The notes under the pieces are model-generated. The model was not told where the DNA came from. It was given only the letters and a program-made list of their open reading frames with translations, and searched no databases. 64,000 bases of DNA, taken from contig NC_084892.1 in assembly GCF_958979055.1 (NCBI RefSeq), positions 3,427,501 to 3,491,500 on the forward strand, given 5' to 3'. This DNA comes from Alnus glutinosa (Eukaryota; Streptophyta; Magnoliopsida; Fagales; Betulaceae). A program made the position numbers and the translations under genes. Position 1 is the first letter of the stretch, and each line of letters opens with the position of its first letter. Shown piece after piece: positions 24,201-35,155 of this stretch.

Positions 24201-25720
24201 TTTACTTTCTTTCTTGTTTTTTGTCCCGGTAATATTTACCTACACTCAGTGAGTTTGAGGAACTTGAAGCAGTCTCAACCATGTCAGTGATGGAAGGCCC
24301 TCTGGAGCCATCATCATCTGCCACTGATGCTCCTGAAGATTCTTCCTTTCGAAATTTTTTTGGAGTAAGTCGTCTATTGTAACACTGATTTTTAAGATTT
24401 TCTCTTCAATATCTGAGATTACGTGAATTTTGAGCGGTTTTCCTGTGGATATGGTAGTGACATGATTTTTCTGTGTTCTCAAATTGTAGTCTATATGGTT
24501 ACTTCATTATGAATCGTGAAACTTTCTTCTTGATACTGTTAATTCCAAGGTTGAATATTAAACTTGCTACAAAAACGTGCAATGATTTCTCATCAATAAG
24601 GCGTAGTATTAATTTCTCAGGGTCAGAAGATCTGGAATAACAGATTTTACTTGAGCCTTAAAAACACGTCGCTTTCATCCTGAGATGAAAGCAGAGTATA
24701 TATTGCTTGCGTGCTGACAAAAGATGCCCTTAAGTCTGCCATTCTTACCTTTTTAACTTTGGTGAATGTTATATATTCCTTCTCTCCCATTTCCTAACAA
24801 GTTTTTTCAATTCCATTATTGCAGGCAGCTACTAGTATTGGAAACAGTGGTTCAAATCTAGCGAACTCAAGACAGTCAGCACAGCCCGCCCATCCTTCTT
24901 CTGCAGCTATCCCTTTATCTTCTCATTCACCCAGTGTTGTTTCCTCTCCTGCACCAACTCCACAAATACCATCACTCTCTCTTTTGGCTTCATCTAATCC
25001 AAACCCCCTCCAAGACACTCTTGATCCAATCAGCAGCAGCAACCGGGGCTCTAATCTTCTGAAGCCCTCTTCATTCTTTGCACCCCCTTCCTCGTCTGCA
25101 CTGATAATGCCACCTATTTCTTCATCTGTATCAAGTACTCCTGCTCTTCATCCTCCCCTGAATTTGCAACGCCCATATGGCACTCCAATGCTTCAACCCT
25201 TTCCACCACCTACTCCACCACCGTCTCTTACTCCTAGTTCTGCTCCTCCGTTTGATGGACTGCTTATTAGCAGAGACAGAGTACGTGATGCACTTCTGGT
25301 GCTTGTTCAGGTACTTCCGTCTTTTCTCTTTTTCATTTTTCCATGATTATCTTGTTTGTTCTTGTGAGTACTGAATAATTTTTCTCATATGTCTGGTATG
25401 GAAAACCACTTTGAAAGGAATTGTAGTGAACCATTGTATAATTTGTATCTATGATTGCGTTAAGGCATCACTGTGCTCGTGCAGTGAGGCTCTTTGATTT
25501 ATGCTAAATTGTCTAGTGTTTTTACTGTAACTGAAATTTAGTCCATGATTAGGTGGATGCTTTCCTGTTCTTGAATATTGATTTTTGGGCTCCAACATTC
25601 CCAGCCTAAGATTAAAATTTATAAATTACTGGTTGACTGATGGAACTGTTCTTTTGCTAGGATGATCAATTTATTGACATGTTTTACAAAGCTTTGGTGA
25701 AGGTGCACCACCATCCATGA
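21203..25720 (+). CDS. DCP1: mRNA-decapping enzyme subunit DCP1
   Basis: Eight exons join in frame: 21203-21361, 21614-21654, 21844-21893, 22454-22598, 23905-23961, 24250-24364, 24825-25310 and 25661-25720. They give 370 residues, like Arabidopsis DCP1. The N-terminal EVH1/WH1-like domain spans roughly residues 10-145 (LNLTVLQRMDPFIEEIL, HVTFYAFN, EGSLFVVKRNTQPRFQF, VNGIWFYNPQEC). A Ser/Pro-rich linker follows, mostly in exon 7. The short C-terminal helix region SRDRVRDALLVLVQDDQFID resembles the DCP1 trimerisation domain. DCP1 activates DCP2 to remove the 5' cap of mRNA in cytoplasmic P-bodies (family knowledge). A CT repeat lies in the 5' UTR (about 21097-21114). Intron 4 (1.3 kb) is the longest and has no clear insertion. 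There are no breaks. Confidence 0.95.
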
Positions 25721-27221
25721 GTACCTTTAGAGAACTAGTGAGCTTTCTTTCTGAAGATTTTCCTGATCCAAAAGTCTCTGTAAAATCAGTTGTGTACATA
25801 GCTCTTTTTTCTCTGGTCCCAGAAATAATGGCAGCATAAATTTCTTTCTGGTTTAACATCATTTAAACCCCAGCCAGCCTTCTGGAAGCTTGTCAACTTT
25901 GAGAAGTTACTTTCTTGGAGGTTGGAAGGGTGGCGCTCTCTTGTTTGCTTCTGTTTACGTCAAAATCTTCCTTGAAATAGAATGTTTGTAACATGAAATA
26001 GAGATTTATTTTCATTTCAAAAGTTTTATTTTTAGTATTTTAGTTTTTTGGGCAATTAAAGCTTTATTTGATTGACGCCGGTTCTTTAGATTGTTGTGGG
26101 TTGTACTGCTGGTGTCCAAACCTCTGTTAAGATTTTAGTGGAAGCTTAGCCATTCTCCAAATGTCGCTTTTTATGGTGCACACATTTCTTTTTCATACTT
26201 CTTCCTTATATTTTCATGGGTACGCTGAAAGTAAAATAATGAATTTACTGCTTTAGTTCTTTACACAAGCCATATCTGGCTTTGCCTCAGGGGTGAGACC
26301 GGGAATAAGATCTTATGTGGAAGACATCGTGGGCCACCAGACGGCGGTCACTGTCCTAGCGTCCAATGCACGGCCGATAGACGGTGGCCCATCAGCAGCC
26401 ACCATGCAAGCCTTTATTGTTATTTTTATGTTTTTTTGGTGGAACAAGGAAGTCTCTGCACTTACCAAAAAAAAAAAAAAAAGGATAATCTTTACTAAAA
26501 AAAAAAAAAAATAAAAAAATTACGTGGCATTTAAGCGAAAATTGTTTTTAAAAACTGGGAGTAGGTTGAGTTTGTGTTTCTTTTACTTGTTTTAGAGAAT
26601 GATAAGCTAATGGGCTGAGTTCTTTTCCTTTGAAGTGTAAATTTACGAAAATACAGAAGAAAAAAAAAAACCATGTCAAAAGTGCGAATCGAAGTTGTAG
26701 AAAGGCAAAGAAATGGCCGTATGTGTAAGTGGTAAAGTTTTCTACCATCTTATTAGAGGTTTTTGTTTTTATATATAGATGAATACTGTTATACTTCCAT
26801 TGGAGATTGAATTTGAAAGAAAAGAACCAGCTGAAGTATTTATTAGAGCAATCATGCCTGCCCGACTTTGACCCTCCAGAATGAGACTAAAATGACATGT
26901 CAATTTATTATGGAATGGACTGGACTCTTTAGTTAGAGTTCAGACCAAGGAAACAAGACGAACAGTACCCACGTTCGGGTTAACAAATATTTAGCTAAAT
27001 AATATTTTTATTATTATTATTTTATTTATCAACTTTTTTAAAGCAAGACATCCGGCTTAACATTTTAGCTATTTACTTCCTACTTTTTTATTTAAAATAT
27101 TCTTTCTTTATCTACCTTTTTCTTTTTTTAAAAAAAAAAAAAATTTATTCCCAATGAAGAGAGAAAATTGTATTGGGTTTTTTATTAGTATAAATTATAG
27201 ACTATTGAGCTATAAAATCTT
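25721..27221. other. DCP1 3' UTR and repeat-containing spacer
   Basis: The DCP1 3' UTR is followed by spacer. At about 26280-26477 a GC-richer stretch (GGGGTGAGACCGGG through CCACCATGCAAGCC) ends TGCACTTACC plus a run of As; this looks like the 3' end of a retroposon on the plus strand. A second A-run follows at about 26499. The rest is AT-rich with no gene. Confidence 0.45.
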
Positions 27222-27229
27222 TATGGTGC

Positions 27230-27412
27230 ATTTGGTTTGAATGAATATTCAATATTCGAATTGGGTTTTTATTCAACACTCAAACACATATTCAAAAAGA
27301 GTCTGAATTATATTCAACATCCAAACACATTTTCATTGTCTTGAAATTCGCAATCAGATTCAAAATATTATTCATATTCGAAATATTCAACACCCAAACG
27401 CACCATTAAGCC
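27230..27412 (-). mobile_element. MITE with GGTGCATTTGG terminal inverted repeats
   Basis: Starts GGTGCATTTGGTTTGAATG and ends in the complement CCAAACGCACC. The interior is made of ATATTCAA, AACACATATTCAA and CATCCAAACACATT units. Its reverse complement matches 49697-49826 closely, so a second, rearranged copy exists in the window. Confidence 0.7.
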
Positions 27413-27522
27413 ATTTTGTTGAGCTCGGTGTGGAGCACTTTTTTAGTATTTTTTGTTATAGGGCTATTAAAAATAGCTTTTTAGCTATTTTAAATAGTAC
27501 AATATGAATGCTTTAAGATTTT

Positions 27523-27770
27523 TTGAGAAATTCTATTTACAACATTAATATTTCACTTTTATCCTACACGTAGTAGGGTGTAGTAGCTCTCGTTAAAAAA
27601 ATAGTAATACTGCGTAGTAAATCTCTATTTTATTGGGCTGATATGATAGTGTTTATCAATCATTGATTTTTTTTTTTTATTCTTTTTTAAATAATGGATT
27701 ATGAGCACTGTGATATCAATCAAGTGGGATAATGATGTAGTATACAACATTTTTATAAAATTAAAAATTA
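27523..27770. mobile_element. MITE copy, 'GAAATNNTATTTACAACAT' family
   Basis: The left end GAGAAATTCTATTTACAACAT is mirrored on the right by ATGATGTAGTATACAACATTT in complement. Similar ends occur at about 34982-35155, 42768-42950 and 46535-46694. Non-coding. Confidence 0.45.
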
Positions 27771-27871
27771 AAAAAAAAATTAAAAATTAAAAAAGTTATA
27801 TAAATTATCTTATTGCATTACTCTAAACAAACGGGGTAATATGTCCAAAAAAACATTATAAAACCTTCAGT

Positions 27872-28242
27872 ACGTGTCGCCAATAAGATGGCGACACGTG
27901 TCCATATTAATAAAAAGATATAAAATTATTTAAAATAAAATAAAAATACTTATTTTTTTTTTAAAAAAAAAAAAAGCTGAAGGGGTGGCTGGGAGTGGCC
28001 GCGCGCCACCCCAGAGTTGTCTGGGGGTGGCGTGCGGCCACCCTTGGATCTTCAAGGGTGGCCCGAAGGCCACCCCCTGTGGCTTGGGGGTGGCCAAGCC
28101 ACCCTTAGGCCACCCCTTTAGCTTTTTTTTTTGGAATTTTTTTTTATTTTTTTTAAAAAAATAAGTATTTTTATTTATTTATTTAATAAATTTATATTTT
28201 TTTATTGAGATGGACACGTGTCGCCATCTTATGGCGACACGT
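27872..28242. mobile_element. Foldback element with GC-rich GGGGTGGC core
   Basis: The arms are inverted: 27872-27904 and 28210-28242, each itself containing GTGTCGCC/GGCGACAC. Inside are A/T homopolymer blocks mirrored around a core at about 27977-28120. The core is built from GGGGTGGC, GGCCACCCC and GTGGCCAAGCCACCC units that can pair with one another. No protein is encoded. It lies about 230 bp upstream of the SRBP11-like gene and is related in design to the elements at 30730, 41803 and 43706. Confidence 0.8.
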
Positions 28243-28475
28243 GGCATTTGACGGAATCTGTTAAAAATTTTAATAGAATTTGACACCAGTGATTGATTTG
28301 TAATTATTGCATACCACGAGGACCTCCAATGAGCTTTTTAAACCGTAGGAAGTAAAAAATAATTATGGCATACCACATAGACCAATGGTGCAATTTTCCC
28401 TAAAGAGAAAGAAAGTTTAAGTTTTCTATTTTCTTCTGCATACCCTCTTTCCTCTCTCTCTCTCTCTGATATCGA

Positions 28476-28591
28476 ATGGCGGCGCTTAGAAGGCTGGTTG
28501 GGCCTAATCCTAGTTTATCATACACTTCTCTTCTTCCTCCAAATTTTCTCATTTGCTGCAGAGGAATTGCCTCCAGACTTTTCGTCGGAGG

Positions 28592-28651
<60 letters not shown>

Positions 28652-30302
28652 GCATTTTTTTTTGTTTTTCTTTGCTTTCCGTTGATATTGATCCACTATA
28701 TATGCCTGACCCAGAACAAGAACAATATTCGAAATAACACCATAACCTGTTCGACATAATGTTCATATGAAACTTGGCATTTCTTTCTTCCTTTTCAAGT
28801 CAGATAATGTTTAAACTTGATCCTTAACTCTTTTCCTAATTCCAACTGCTCTGATTATTAGTATGTATTTACTTTGTATTGGCAAGTGATTCGTCTGCTC
28901 TTCTTAAACATCTATCATATACACCAATTGGGATGCCGAAATTAAGACCGGTAATGGGGCCAAGAATTTGATCCGCGGGGGATGATTCAAATCCTGGTGT
29001 GGAGTTCTAAAATACTCTTATTAGGGCTTTGTTAATTATGGATTACCTGCATGAACATATAGTTAGGCAGTTCGCATGAAATTGACCGGCTCACAAAACG
29101 CACGAAATTCTGATTCAGCTTTTGTTTCTATACGGGATTTCGATTTAGAATTCAAAATTTTATTTATTTGGAATCTGTGAGATTGTTTTTGCACTTGTGC
29201 ATGCCTCTAGTTATCCAACCCTTAACATTATGCTTAATCCTTATCAGTATATTAACGTGTTATACATACTGCTGGTATTACTTTCAGAATAGGGGATCCT
29301 AGTTTAGACCGCTAGATGGGTTCGACCAGCTAAGCCGTCTACTCTTGTTTTGGTCCTGAAGCTCCTCGAAAACTCTGGAAGAGTGCTGTGGTCTTGCTAT
29401 GGCTCTGGTGCCAAAAGGCCTCTCGAGTCTTCTGGTAGGATAAAGTAATAAGACTGTAAACGCAGCTGAGCGCCTTTTCCCCTATACAATATATGGACAC
29501 TAAAGTTAGTACCATAGGGCAAAGCGCCAATACTTCTTCTCCATTATGATTCTACCGTGCACGCTAAGCATGACTTGCCTCGAGTAGGATTAATAAAAAG
29601 AGCGCTGAAACCGTTTTATAAATTGGAGAGATTTTTTTTTTTTTTTTTTATATAGATAGAAATTCCTACTTATATGTGTTTTGAATCTCAGCTCTTTATC
29701 GCTTGCTTTGTTATCATGCATCCAAAGGTTTGTATATTCTTTGATGGGGACAAAAGGCCTTGTTTAACTGTGTATTATTTTACTCATATTTCCTGAATCA
29801 TCAACTTTTATTGGATGGTATTTCAATTTTTGTTAGGATTGTCCTCTTACACCACAGAGCAAAGATTATCAGAAGCATTTTCTCAATATGGTCAAGTTGT
29901 TGAAGGTGACTGTGGGCTATTTATATGCAATGGCATTGAGTATCCTCTTCTAGGCCAGTAGCAAGATTCAATCAATTAGATCGAGCTTGAACTTTTCTTT
30001 TTTTGCCAGCAAAAATTGCAATGGACAGGGTCTCAGACAGATCAAAAGGATTTGGATTTGTGACCTTTGCATCAGAAGATGAAGCAGAGAAAGCCATTGC
30101 TGAGATGAATGGAAAGGTAAGCCCCCCCGTTCTCACTTCTCCATTTGATTCATTTAAGCTTCTAAATTCCAAACTAAAAGGTAATTGATGGCAGGCTCTG
30201 AATGGCCGTGTTATTTTTGTGGATTATGCAAAGCTCAAAACCAGTTTCGGAGGTGGAATGGCAGAAGCCAGAGGGCCTCCAGAACCGACTGCTAACAAGT
30301 GA
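28476..30302 (+). CDS. Small organelle RRM protein, SRBP11-like
   Basis: Exons 28476-28590, 29837-29905, 30010-30116 and 30195-30302 join in frame to 132 residues. Residues 1-30 are rich in Arg, Leu and Ser with few acids ([14 protein letters not shown]), like a mitochondrial or plastid targeting peptide. One RRM follows, about 33-112: RNP2 is LFVGGL (35-40) and RNP1 is KGFGFVTF (74-81). The short tail is [15 protein letters not shown]. The conserved [20 protein letters not shown] and [10 protein letters not shown] recall Arabidopsis At5g06210 (small RNA-binding protein 11). A role in organelle RNA metabolism is inferred from the family. Intron 1 starts with a long (CT)n tract directly after the donor. 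Which organelle it enters cannot be read from the sequence. Confidence 0.88.
28595..28649 (+). repeat. (CT)27 microsatellite at a 5' splice site
   Basis: An uninterrupted CT tract beginning four bases after the GT donor of exon 1 of the SRBP11-like gene. A shorter CT tract also lies just upstream of the ATG (about 28452-28468). Confidence 0.95.
29283..29610. other. GC-richer segment in SRBP11-like intron 1, possibly organelle-derived
   Basis: Base composition rises sharply against the flanking intron (AGGGGATCCTAG, GTGCCAAAAGGCCTCTCGAG, GAGCGCCTTTTCCCCT, AAGAGCGCTGAAACCG). The texture resembles plant mitochondrial non-coding DNA. No reading frame is conserved. Origin is inference only. Confidence 0.3.
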
Positions 30303-30729
30303 ATACTTATACGAGGATGTTATTTGTGCAGAACTTTTATCAGCTTATTCTTGCTTATAATCAATATTTTTGTGACAATTGGAGATGTATGCAACAACTG
30401 AAGCGCCAGTCAGCACTAGAAGCTAGAGTTGATACTATTTCAGGTCAGAATCGAACATTCTTTGAAGACAGTGGATGAGACTGTAGGAAATTCACACCAA
30501 AACAGTTTTCTGTTCCTTTCCATTTCTTGTAACGTTAATTGGTTGGGAAAAGATAATTTATAGTAATGCTGAAGTGGGGTTTATTGATAGTTAGCCTGTT
30601 GAAGGAGTAGTGGCTGTTGATGGTCCGATGTTGTTTATTGTCATTGTTGAGTTTGGCGTGCATCCAGTGATTCTGTGTAAAAAGTAAACGGTAGAGATTG
30701 CAAGATTGGGAAAGAATTCTAGTTATTTT
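30303..30729. other. SRBP11-like 3' UTR and spacer
   Basis: Downstream of the stop codon; the likely 3' UTR. No other gene is seen. Confidence 0.5.
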
Positions 30730-31025
30730 TTAGGGGTAATTACTTTTTCTCCCATGAACTATCGGCCTATGTCATTTTGCCCCCACGAACTACCACTTCG
30801 ATCAAAAGAGAACATCAAACTACCATTTTTACACACTTTGCCCCATTCCGTCAGGAATTCCATTAACTTGGATGGAATATACCATTTTTTACCGTTAATT
30901 TTGATTTAAAGACTAAAATACCCTCTACAGTAATTAATAAAAAATATTAAAATTAATATATTAAAAAAAAAAAAAAAAAACCTGAAGGAAAAGGGGTGGC
31001 GGCAGGTGGTCGGGTGGCTCTCCAT
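30730..31025. mobile_element. Half of a GC-core foldback element
   Basis: Starts TTTAGGGGTAATTAC, then an arm of coding-free sequence (CATGAACTATCGGCC, CACGAACTACCACTTCG), an A-run, and AGGGGTGGCGGCAGGTGGTCGG. The layout of arm, A-block and GGGGTGGC core matches the complete elements at 27872, 41803 and 43706. The mirrored right arm is missing. Confidence 0.6.
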
Positions 31026-32408
31026 CCCAATATGCATTAGAATCGTGTGCTAATTGTGCTAAACTTGTCTTTTTAGCATTTTTCCTTTTTGCTTTGCATC
31101 AAACTAAGCTGGCGGCCCTATTCTAACAGCCCGTGACCGTGAGTCATGACATAGACAGCCTACTTAATTGGAACTGATAATCAGTTTTAGGCTGAATGGG
31201 ACAAAAGAAGGGGGTGTAAATTTCCTCAATATCGTACCTAACATGAATTTCCATTGAGATTATTTTATTTTATTTGTAACCTAACCTAATGAAATCATAA
31301 TATAATTTTGACAATATCCCAGCCTGCTTAAATACGTGCTATCACGACTATATCTAACTACAATTTAGTATCTCCACCCTATAAATATAAAACCCCCTAA
31401 ATTGTAGATTACATTAGAGTACTATGATTTTGTACCGTCCAAAGAATTCTTTTAATATAATTTAGGACAAAGTACAAATAGCCCACTTTAACTATCATGC
31501 AATTTACAATGTATCATTTCCGTACAACAAATGATAAAATAAAAATTTAGAAGAAAAAAAGGGATAAAAAAATCTTGTTTTTTTCATTTTCTTTAAAAAA
31601 AAAAATATTATCAACGGTATTTTTCTCTATTGCGGGAAATATTGCTCAATTGAAAGTTTGGGAAAAACATTACAAATTGCCTTATAGTTAGTGGGATTAT
31701 GTGTATTTTTTACTATAATTTATTAAATTGTCATCTATCTTAGAGCATATGAGAATTATATTGCATTTTTAAACTCTAACTTAGTCTATAAAATTGATAA
31801 CTGTTCTTAATGCATATAATTTTTACACACATGTTCTTAAAGCATGTTATATATATAATATATTAATTTTCACATACATTTTTAATAAAATATAGAGTTC
31901 TTATATGCATTTTTAAAAATGAAACGCGATTCTCATATGCTCTAAGAACAGTTATCAGTTTAATAGACTAAGATAAAGAAATTTTCTCTTTTGAACCAAT
32001 GAACCGATTGTCACTAAACAATTATCTTATCTCACATTTTTATCACACAAATATCTCATATAAAGTCTCGTTACACCTTTTTTTTTTTTTTTTTTTCTTC
32101 CTGTGCTGGACTTGAGAGTTGAAACCCCAAAATGTATATTAATACAAACTCTTTTCAAAGTGTGTTTACAATGATTTTCACAATTTTGCAACCTCAGAGA
32201 AAAGTCAGAGAAACTCTTTTTTCTTTCTTTATATTTCATATTTCATCATTATTAGAAAGAGAAAAAATTATTTCCCCTCCCTTGTATTGCTCAGAGAAAT
32301 AAAAAAAAAATAAAAAAATAAAAAAAATAAAAAAATAAAAAAAGAAAAAAAGAAAAAAAAAAAGTATAAAGGTAACAAGTAACAACCATGTATTTTTCTT
32401 TTTTATTT
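31026..32408. other. Spacer between SRBP11-like and F-box genes
   Basis: AT-rich DNA containing the MITE at 31739-31946, a T-run at about 32079-32096 and a long A-rich run at 32298-32364. The last part before 32408 is the F-box 3' UTR. No gene is seen. Confidence 0.5.
31739..31946. mobile_element. MITE with CTTAGAGCATATGAGAAT termini
   Basis: The 18-base terminus CTTAGAGCATATGAGAAT (31739-31756) is perfectly inverted at 31929-31946. The interior is AT-rich and partly self-complementary (CATACATTTTTAATA, ACATGTTCTTAAAG). Non-coding. Confidence 0.85.
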
Positions 32409-33452
32409 CTATCTGCACAAAACAATCAACCAAAAACTGGCAAAGACCAAGACCCCAAATGCCATGAACAACATATCCAATGTCCCTTCTGTCCTCAGCT
32501 TTCTCTCTTTCCTTTCCCTCTTCCTCTCCAAATACTCTTGGTACCTCTTCCTACCTTCCTCTTCCCTCCTTCCCCTTCTTCCCATTCTGCCCTCCAACGC
32601 CCTCTGCAAAATCCCCAAACTGTCCTTCCCATTCAAGTGCATCCCATCCATGTCCTCCACCTGCAAGCTCACCTCCCTCACCACCAGCTCCCCTCCCTGG
32701 GACCCACCGCACGTTACCACCACCCCGCAGTGCGCCGACTCCGACGATGACCCTCTCTCGCCGCCTTCCAGGATCGTCGCGAACCGCACGTGCACCTCCC
32801 CGCTCAGCCAGTGTCTTTGTACGGACACCGGCGACTGGCTCGAGAGGTTCACGGCCCGCCGTCCGATCGGGTCGATCAGGATCCAGCTCAGCGTCAGGTC
32901 TTCCTCCAGCTCCCGACACATGTCGTCGCCCTCCGGATATTTGATACTCGTGGGAACCACGTCTTTCGGGTCCAGAAGGTCGAGCCGAAACGGCGAGCAC
33001 CGGAACCACGCAGTCACGGTCTCGGTCTCGATGACCTTGCAGAAAATGGGCTTTCCTTTGTAGTACACATCGACGGCCGAGATTAGCTCGGACGGACGGT
33101 CAGGATTCCGCGCAGAATTCGCGGCCGTGGGGTCCGAAATGGTGGTGAGGAGCGGGAACGAGTCGGAGAAGAAGGAGCGGGGCCCTGTCGGAAACGTGGT
33201 GATGACGTGTCGGAGACGTGGCGTGTTGGTAGAGGGCCACGTGCAGTGGCAAACGTTTGTCCAAAGGTCTTCTTGTGTAGAGAGGGTGTAGAGTTGAGAG
33301 GTTGTGCAGGCGGTGGTGGCTAAGGTGGGCCCATCGAGGCGGGTTAGGATATGAGCTCGGATGATGTCCGGATGGACGGCGGAGATCGTGGTGGCCTCGC
33401 CTTCATCGACTGCGGTGGTGGGTAGTTGTGACGTTGGTGTGGAGGGAGCCAT
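32409..33452 (-). CDS. F-box protein, single exon (At2g27310-like)
   Basis: An uninterrupted 347-residue frame; the first ATG is at 33452 (MAPSTPTSQLPTTAV). The F-box lies at about residues 20-70: VHPDIIRAHILTRLDGPTLA, then LYTLSTQEDLWTNVC. The middle holds family-like motifs YYKGKPIFCKVIETETVTAW and LSWILIDPIGRRAVNLSS. Near the C-terminus is a strongly charged Arg/Glu stretch (about 275-318), and the protein ends with a hydrophobic segment (MLFMAFGVLVFASFWLIVL), so it may be membrane-anchored. F-box proteins link substrates to SCF ubiquitin ligases; the substrate here is unknown. The gene is much GC-richer than its surroundings, which creates long chance frames on the opposite strand. Lack of introns is usual for this subfamily. 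Confidence 0.88.
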   Translation of the reverse strand: MAPSTPTSQLPTTAVDEGEATTISAVHPDIIRAHILTRLDGPTLATTACTTSQLYTLSTQEDLWTNVCHCTWPSTNTPRLRHVITTFPTGPRSFFSDSFPLLTTISDPTAANSARNPDRPSELISAVDVYYKGKPIFCKVIETETVTAWFRCSPFRLDLLDPKDVVPTSIKYPEGDDMCRELEEDLTLSWILIDPIGRRAVNLSSQSPVSVQRHWLSGEVHVRFATILEGGERGSSSESAHCGVVVTCGGSQGGELVVREVSLQVEDMDGMHLNGKDSLGILQRALEGRMGRRGRREEEGRKRYQEYLERKRERKERKLRTEGTLDMLFMAFGVLVFASFWLIVLCR

Positions 33453-33538
33453 GTACAAGATTGTGCCTTTCTTTCTCTACACACAAGTTTGGTGCTCTTT
33501 TCAGTCTTTTGAGAGGGGTTTGTAGTTGCAGTCGAAGG

Positions 33539-33546
33539 TTTAAATA
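33539..33546 (-). promoter_or_regulatory. Probable TATA box of the F-box gene
   Basis: TATTTAAA on the minus strand, about 87-94 bases before the ATG at 33452. Position and flanking CT-rich leader fit a core promoter. Confidence 0.5.
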
Positions 33547-34321
33547 GGAAACGTCGAGTCAGAGTCGGGTTTTGTTGTTAACTAAATGCCCCACAAATTG
33601 TCATGAATCACGAGGATGCCATTTTGCTTTTGAGTTCTTTGCCACTCGCAAATTGACCGTGCAATTGGAATTTGGACATCCTTTATTCCTTAAGTTTAAT
33701 ATGGGAAACTTTTTATTACATGTTTGGTTGGTCACTACTCACTACTTTGAAAAAATGGGTTTTTATTTTATTTTTAAAATGTTTTTAAAAAAACAATTTT
33801 CACAAATAATTAGTTACCCAAATGAAGTTTTAAAAAATATTAAAAAAGCTGGATTGATTGAGGCTAGCCTCCGCGGGTGACGATGGCTGCTAGAACTAGT
33901 ACAATCACAGAACAGCAGTTGCTAGAACAAGTTTAATGTCCATCGCACCTTGACAACGGTCAACGGCCACTATGCCAAGACAAATCTGGTAGCCACTGCG
34001 CTATGAGGACAGATCCGACGGCCATTGGACAGATCTAGCATCGGTGGCTTGGTAGATCCAACGGTCACACAGTAGCCACCTAAATAAATTCGGCTATCAT
34101 ATTCCTGTCACCACCAAATTGTTCTAGTGACCGACCACGCAATGACTACATGTGACATTGTGTTTTTTTTTTTTATTATTTATTTAAAAACCACTATGAA
34201 AACTATTTTTTTGCGCGGGGGGCTATATCTTAAACTTGTTTGAATAATAATTTTTGAGTTGTGTTTTTGGTTTTGTACATGAAAAAACCGTTTTTGAAAA
34301 TAGTTGTCAAACTATTTTTTA
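33547..34321. other. Gene-free, with a decayed GCCAC/GATCC minisatellite-like part
   Basis: From about 33880 to 34150 short phrases such as CAACGGCCAC, CAGATCCGACGGCCATTGG, CAGATCTAG and GATCCAACGGTCAC recur imperfectly. The edges are AT-rich and partly inverted. No gene is seen. Confidence 0.4.
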
Positions 34322-34662
34322 TGAGATATGCTATTTACTATTTTTTTGTCATTATCTTATTATTCTCTATTAACATGACATTATCAATCCACATCTAAAT
34401 TAAGAGAAATGATTAATTTTCTCTTCTTGTCATTCTCTCGCTTTTGAAAATCATCATTAGATCTGTAGGGTCCATGGGAGTCCTTCAAATGTGCTCCACA
34501 TATCTAATAGTGATTTTTAAAAGTGGGAGGATGAAAAAATAACAGGAGATGATGTATAGCACATCTCTTAAATCAATCTTAATTAAAAAAAAAAAAAAAA
34601 AAATCAATGTTGAATTGACAATGTCACATGAGAAGAATAAGAGAATACAAAGTAGCATTTCC
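34322..34662. mobile_element. Inverted-repeat MITE with an inner foldback
   Basis: The outer ends ATGCTATTTACTAT (left) and its mirrored counterpart ATACAAAGTAGCATTTCC (right) share the internal phrase TGACATTATCAATC/TTGACAATGTCA in opposite sense. The centre has a further inverted pair, TTGAAAATCATCATTAGATC and its complement near 34510. An A-run lies near 34583. Confidence 0.6.
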
Positions 34663-34743
34663 AATTTTTATTGTTTTTCACAATATCTATAATTAATACA
34701 AGGATGCCTTAAATCATATTTGCAGAATACCATATATTGACAC

Positions 34744-34890
34744 TCATTTATCACACTCATTTCATACAAATTGATGTAGTGTATTTTCAGTGACTTTTTT
34801 TTTTTTTTTTTTTTTTCTTAGTGGCTAACATCAGAAGCTGCCACTTAAAATACGTCACTGGAGCCGGTATAAAATGAGTGTGATAAATTA
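34744..34890. mobile_element. Small MITE with ATTTATCACACTCATTT termini
   Basis: ATTTATCACACTCATTT at 34746-34762 is perfectly inverted at 34872-34888. The interior has CAGTGAC/GTCACTG near a long T-run. Non-coding. Confidence 0.75.
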
Positions 34891-34981
34891 GTATGAAAAA
34901 GTAGCAATACTACTATATATGATACATATCGATACCTAATAATCATTTCAAGAACATTATTTAATATTATTTATAATAATA

Positions 34982-35155
34982 AAGAGAAATGTTAAAAACA
35001 ACATTTGCATTTCATAATTATCCTACAATGTTGATGTAGTAATTCCAATTAACTATTGATTTAATTTGTTTTTTAACAATAACCAGTACAAGGGTATGTT
35101 GAAATTGCTATATCAATATTATGAGATAAAAATTTAATTTATAACATTATTCAAA
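34982..35155. mobile_element. MITE copy, 'GAAATNNTATTTACAACAT' family
   Basis: The left end AGAGAAATGTTAAAAACAAC and the right end AATTTATAACATTATTC (complement GAATAATGTTATAAATT) are inverted relatives of those at 27523, 42768 and 46535. It carries the internal phrase ATGTTGATGTAGTA. Confidence 0.5.

Noticed and set aside
28400-28766. Frames encoding (RE)n or (SL)n across the CT repeat
   Set aside because: These are translations of the microsatellite, not genes.
32464-33063. Long frames opposite the F-box gene (about 199, 154, 152 and 98 codons in other frames)
   Set aside because: They mirror the GC-rich F-box coding sequence, are Ser/Pro- or Arg-rich, and resemble no family. The minus-strand frame has a real F-box.
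33453-33458. Two-codon N-terminal extension of the F-box frame
   Set aside because: It would start with TTG; the first ATG is at 33452.
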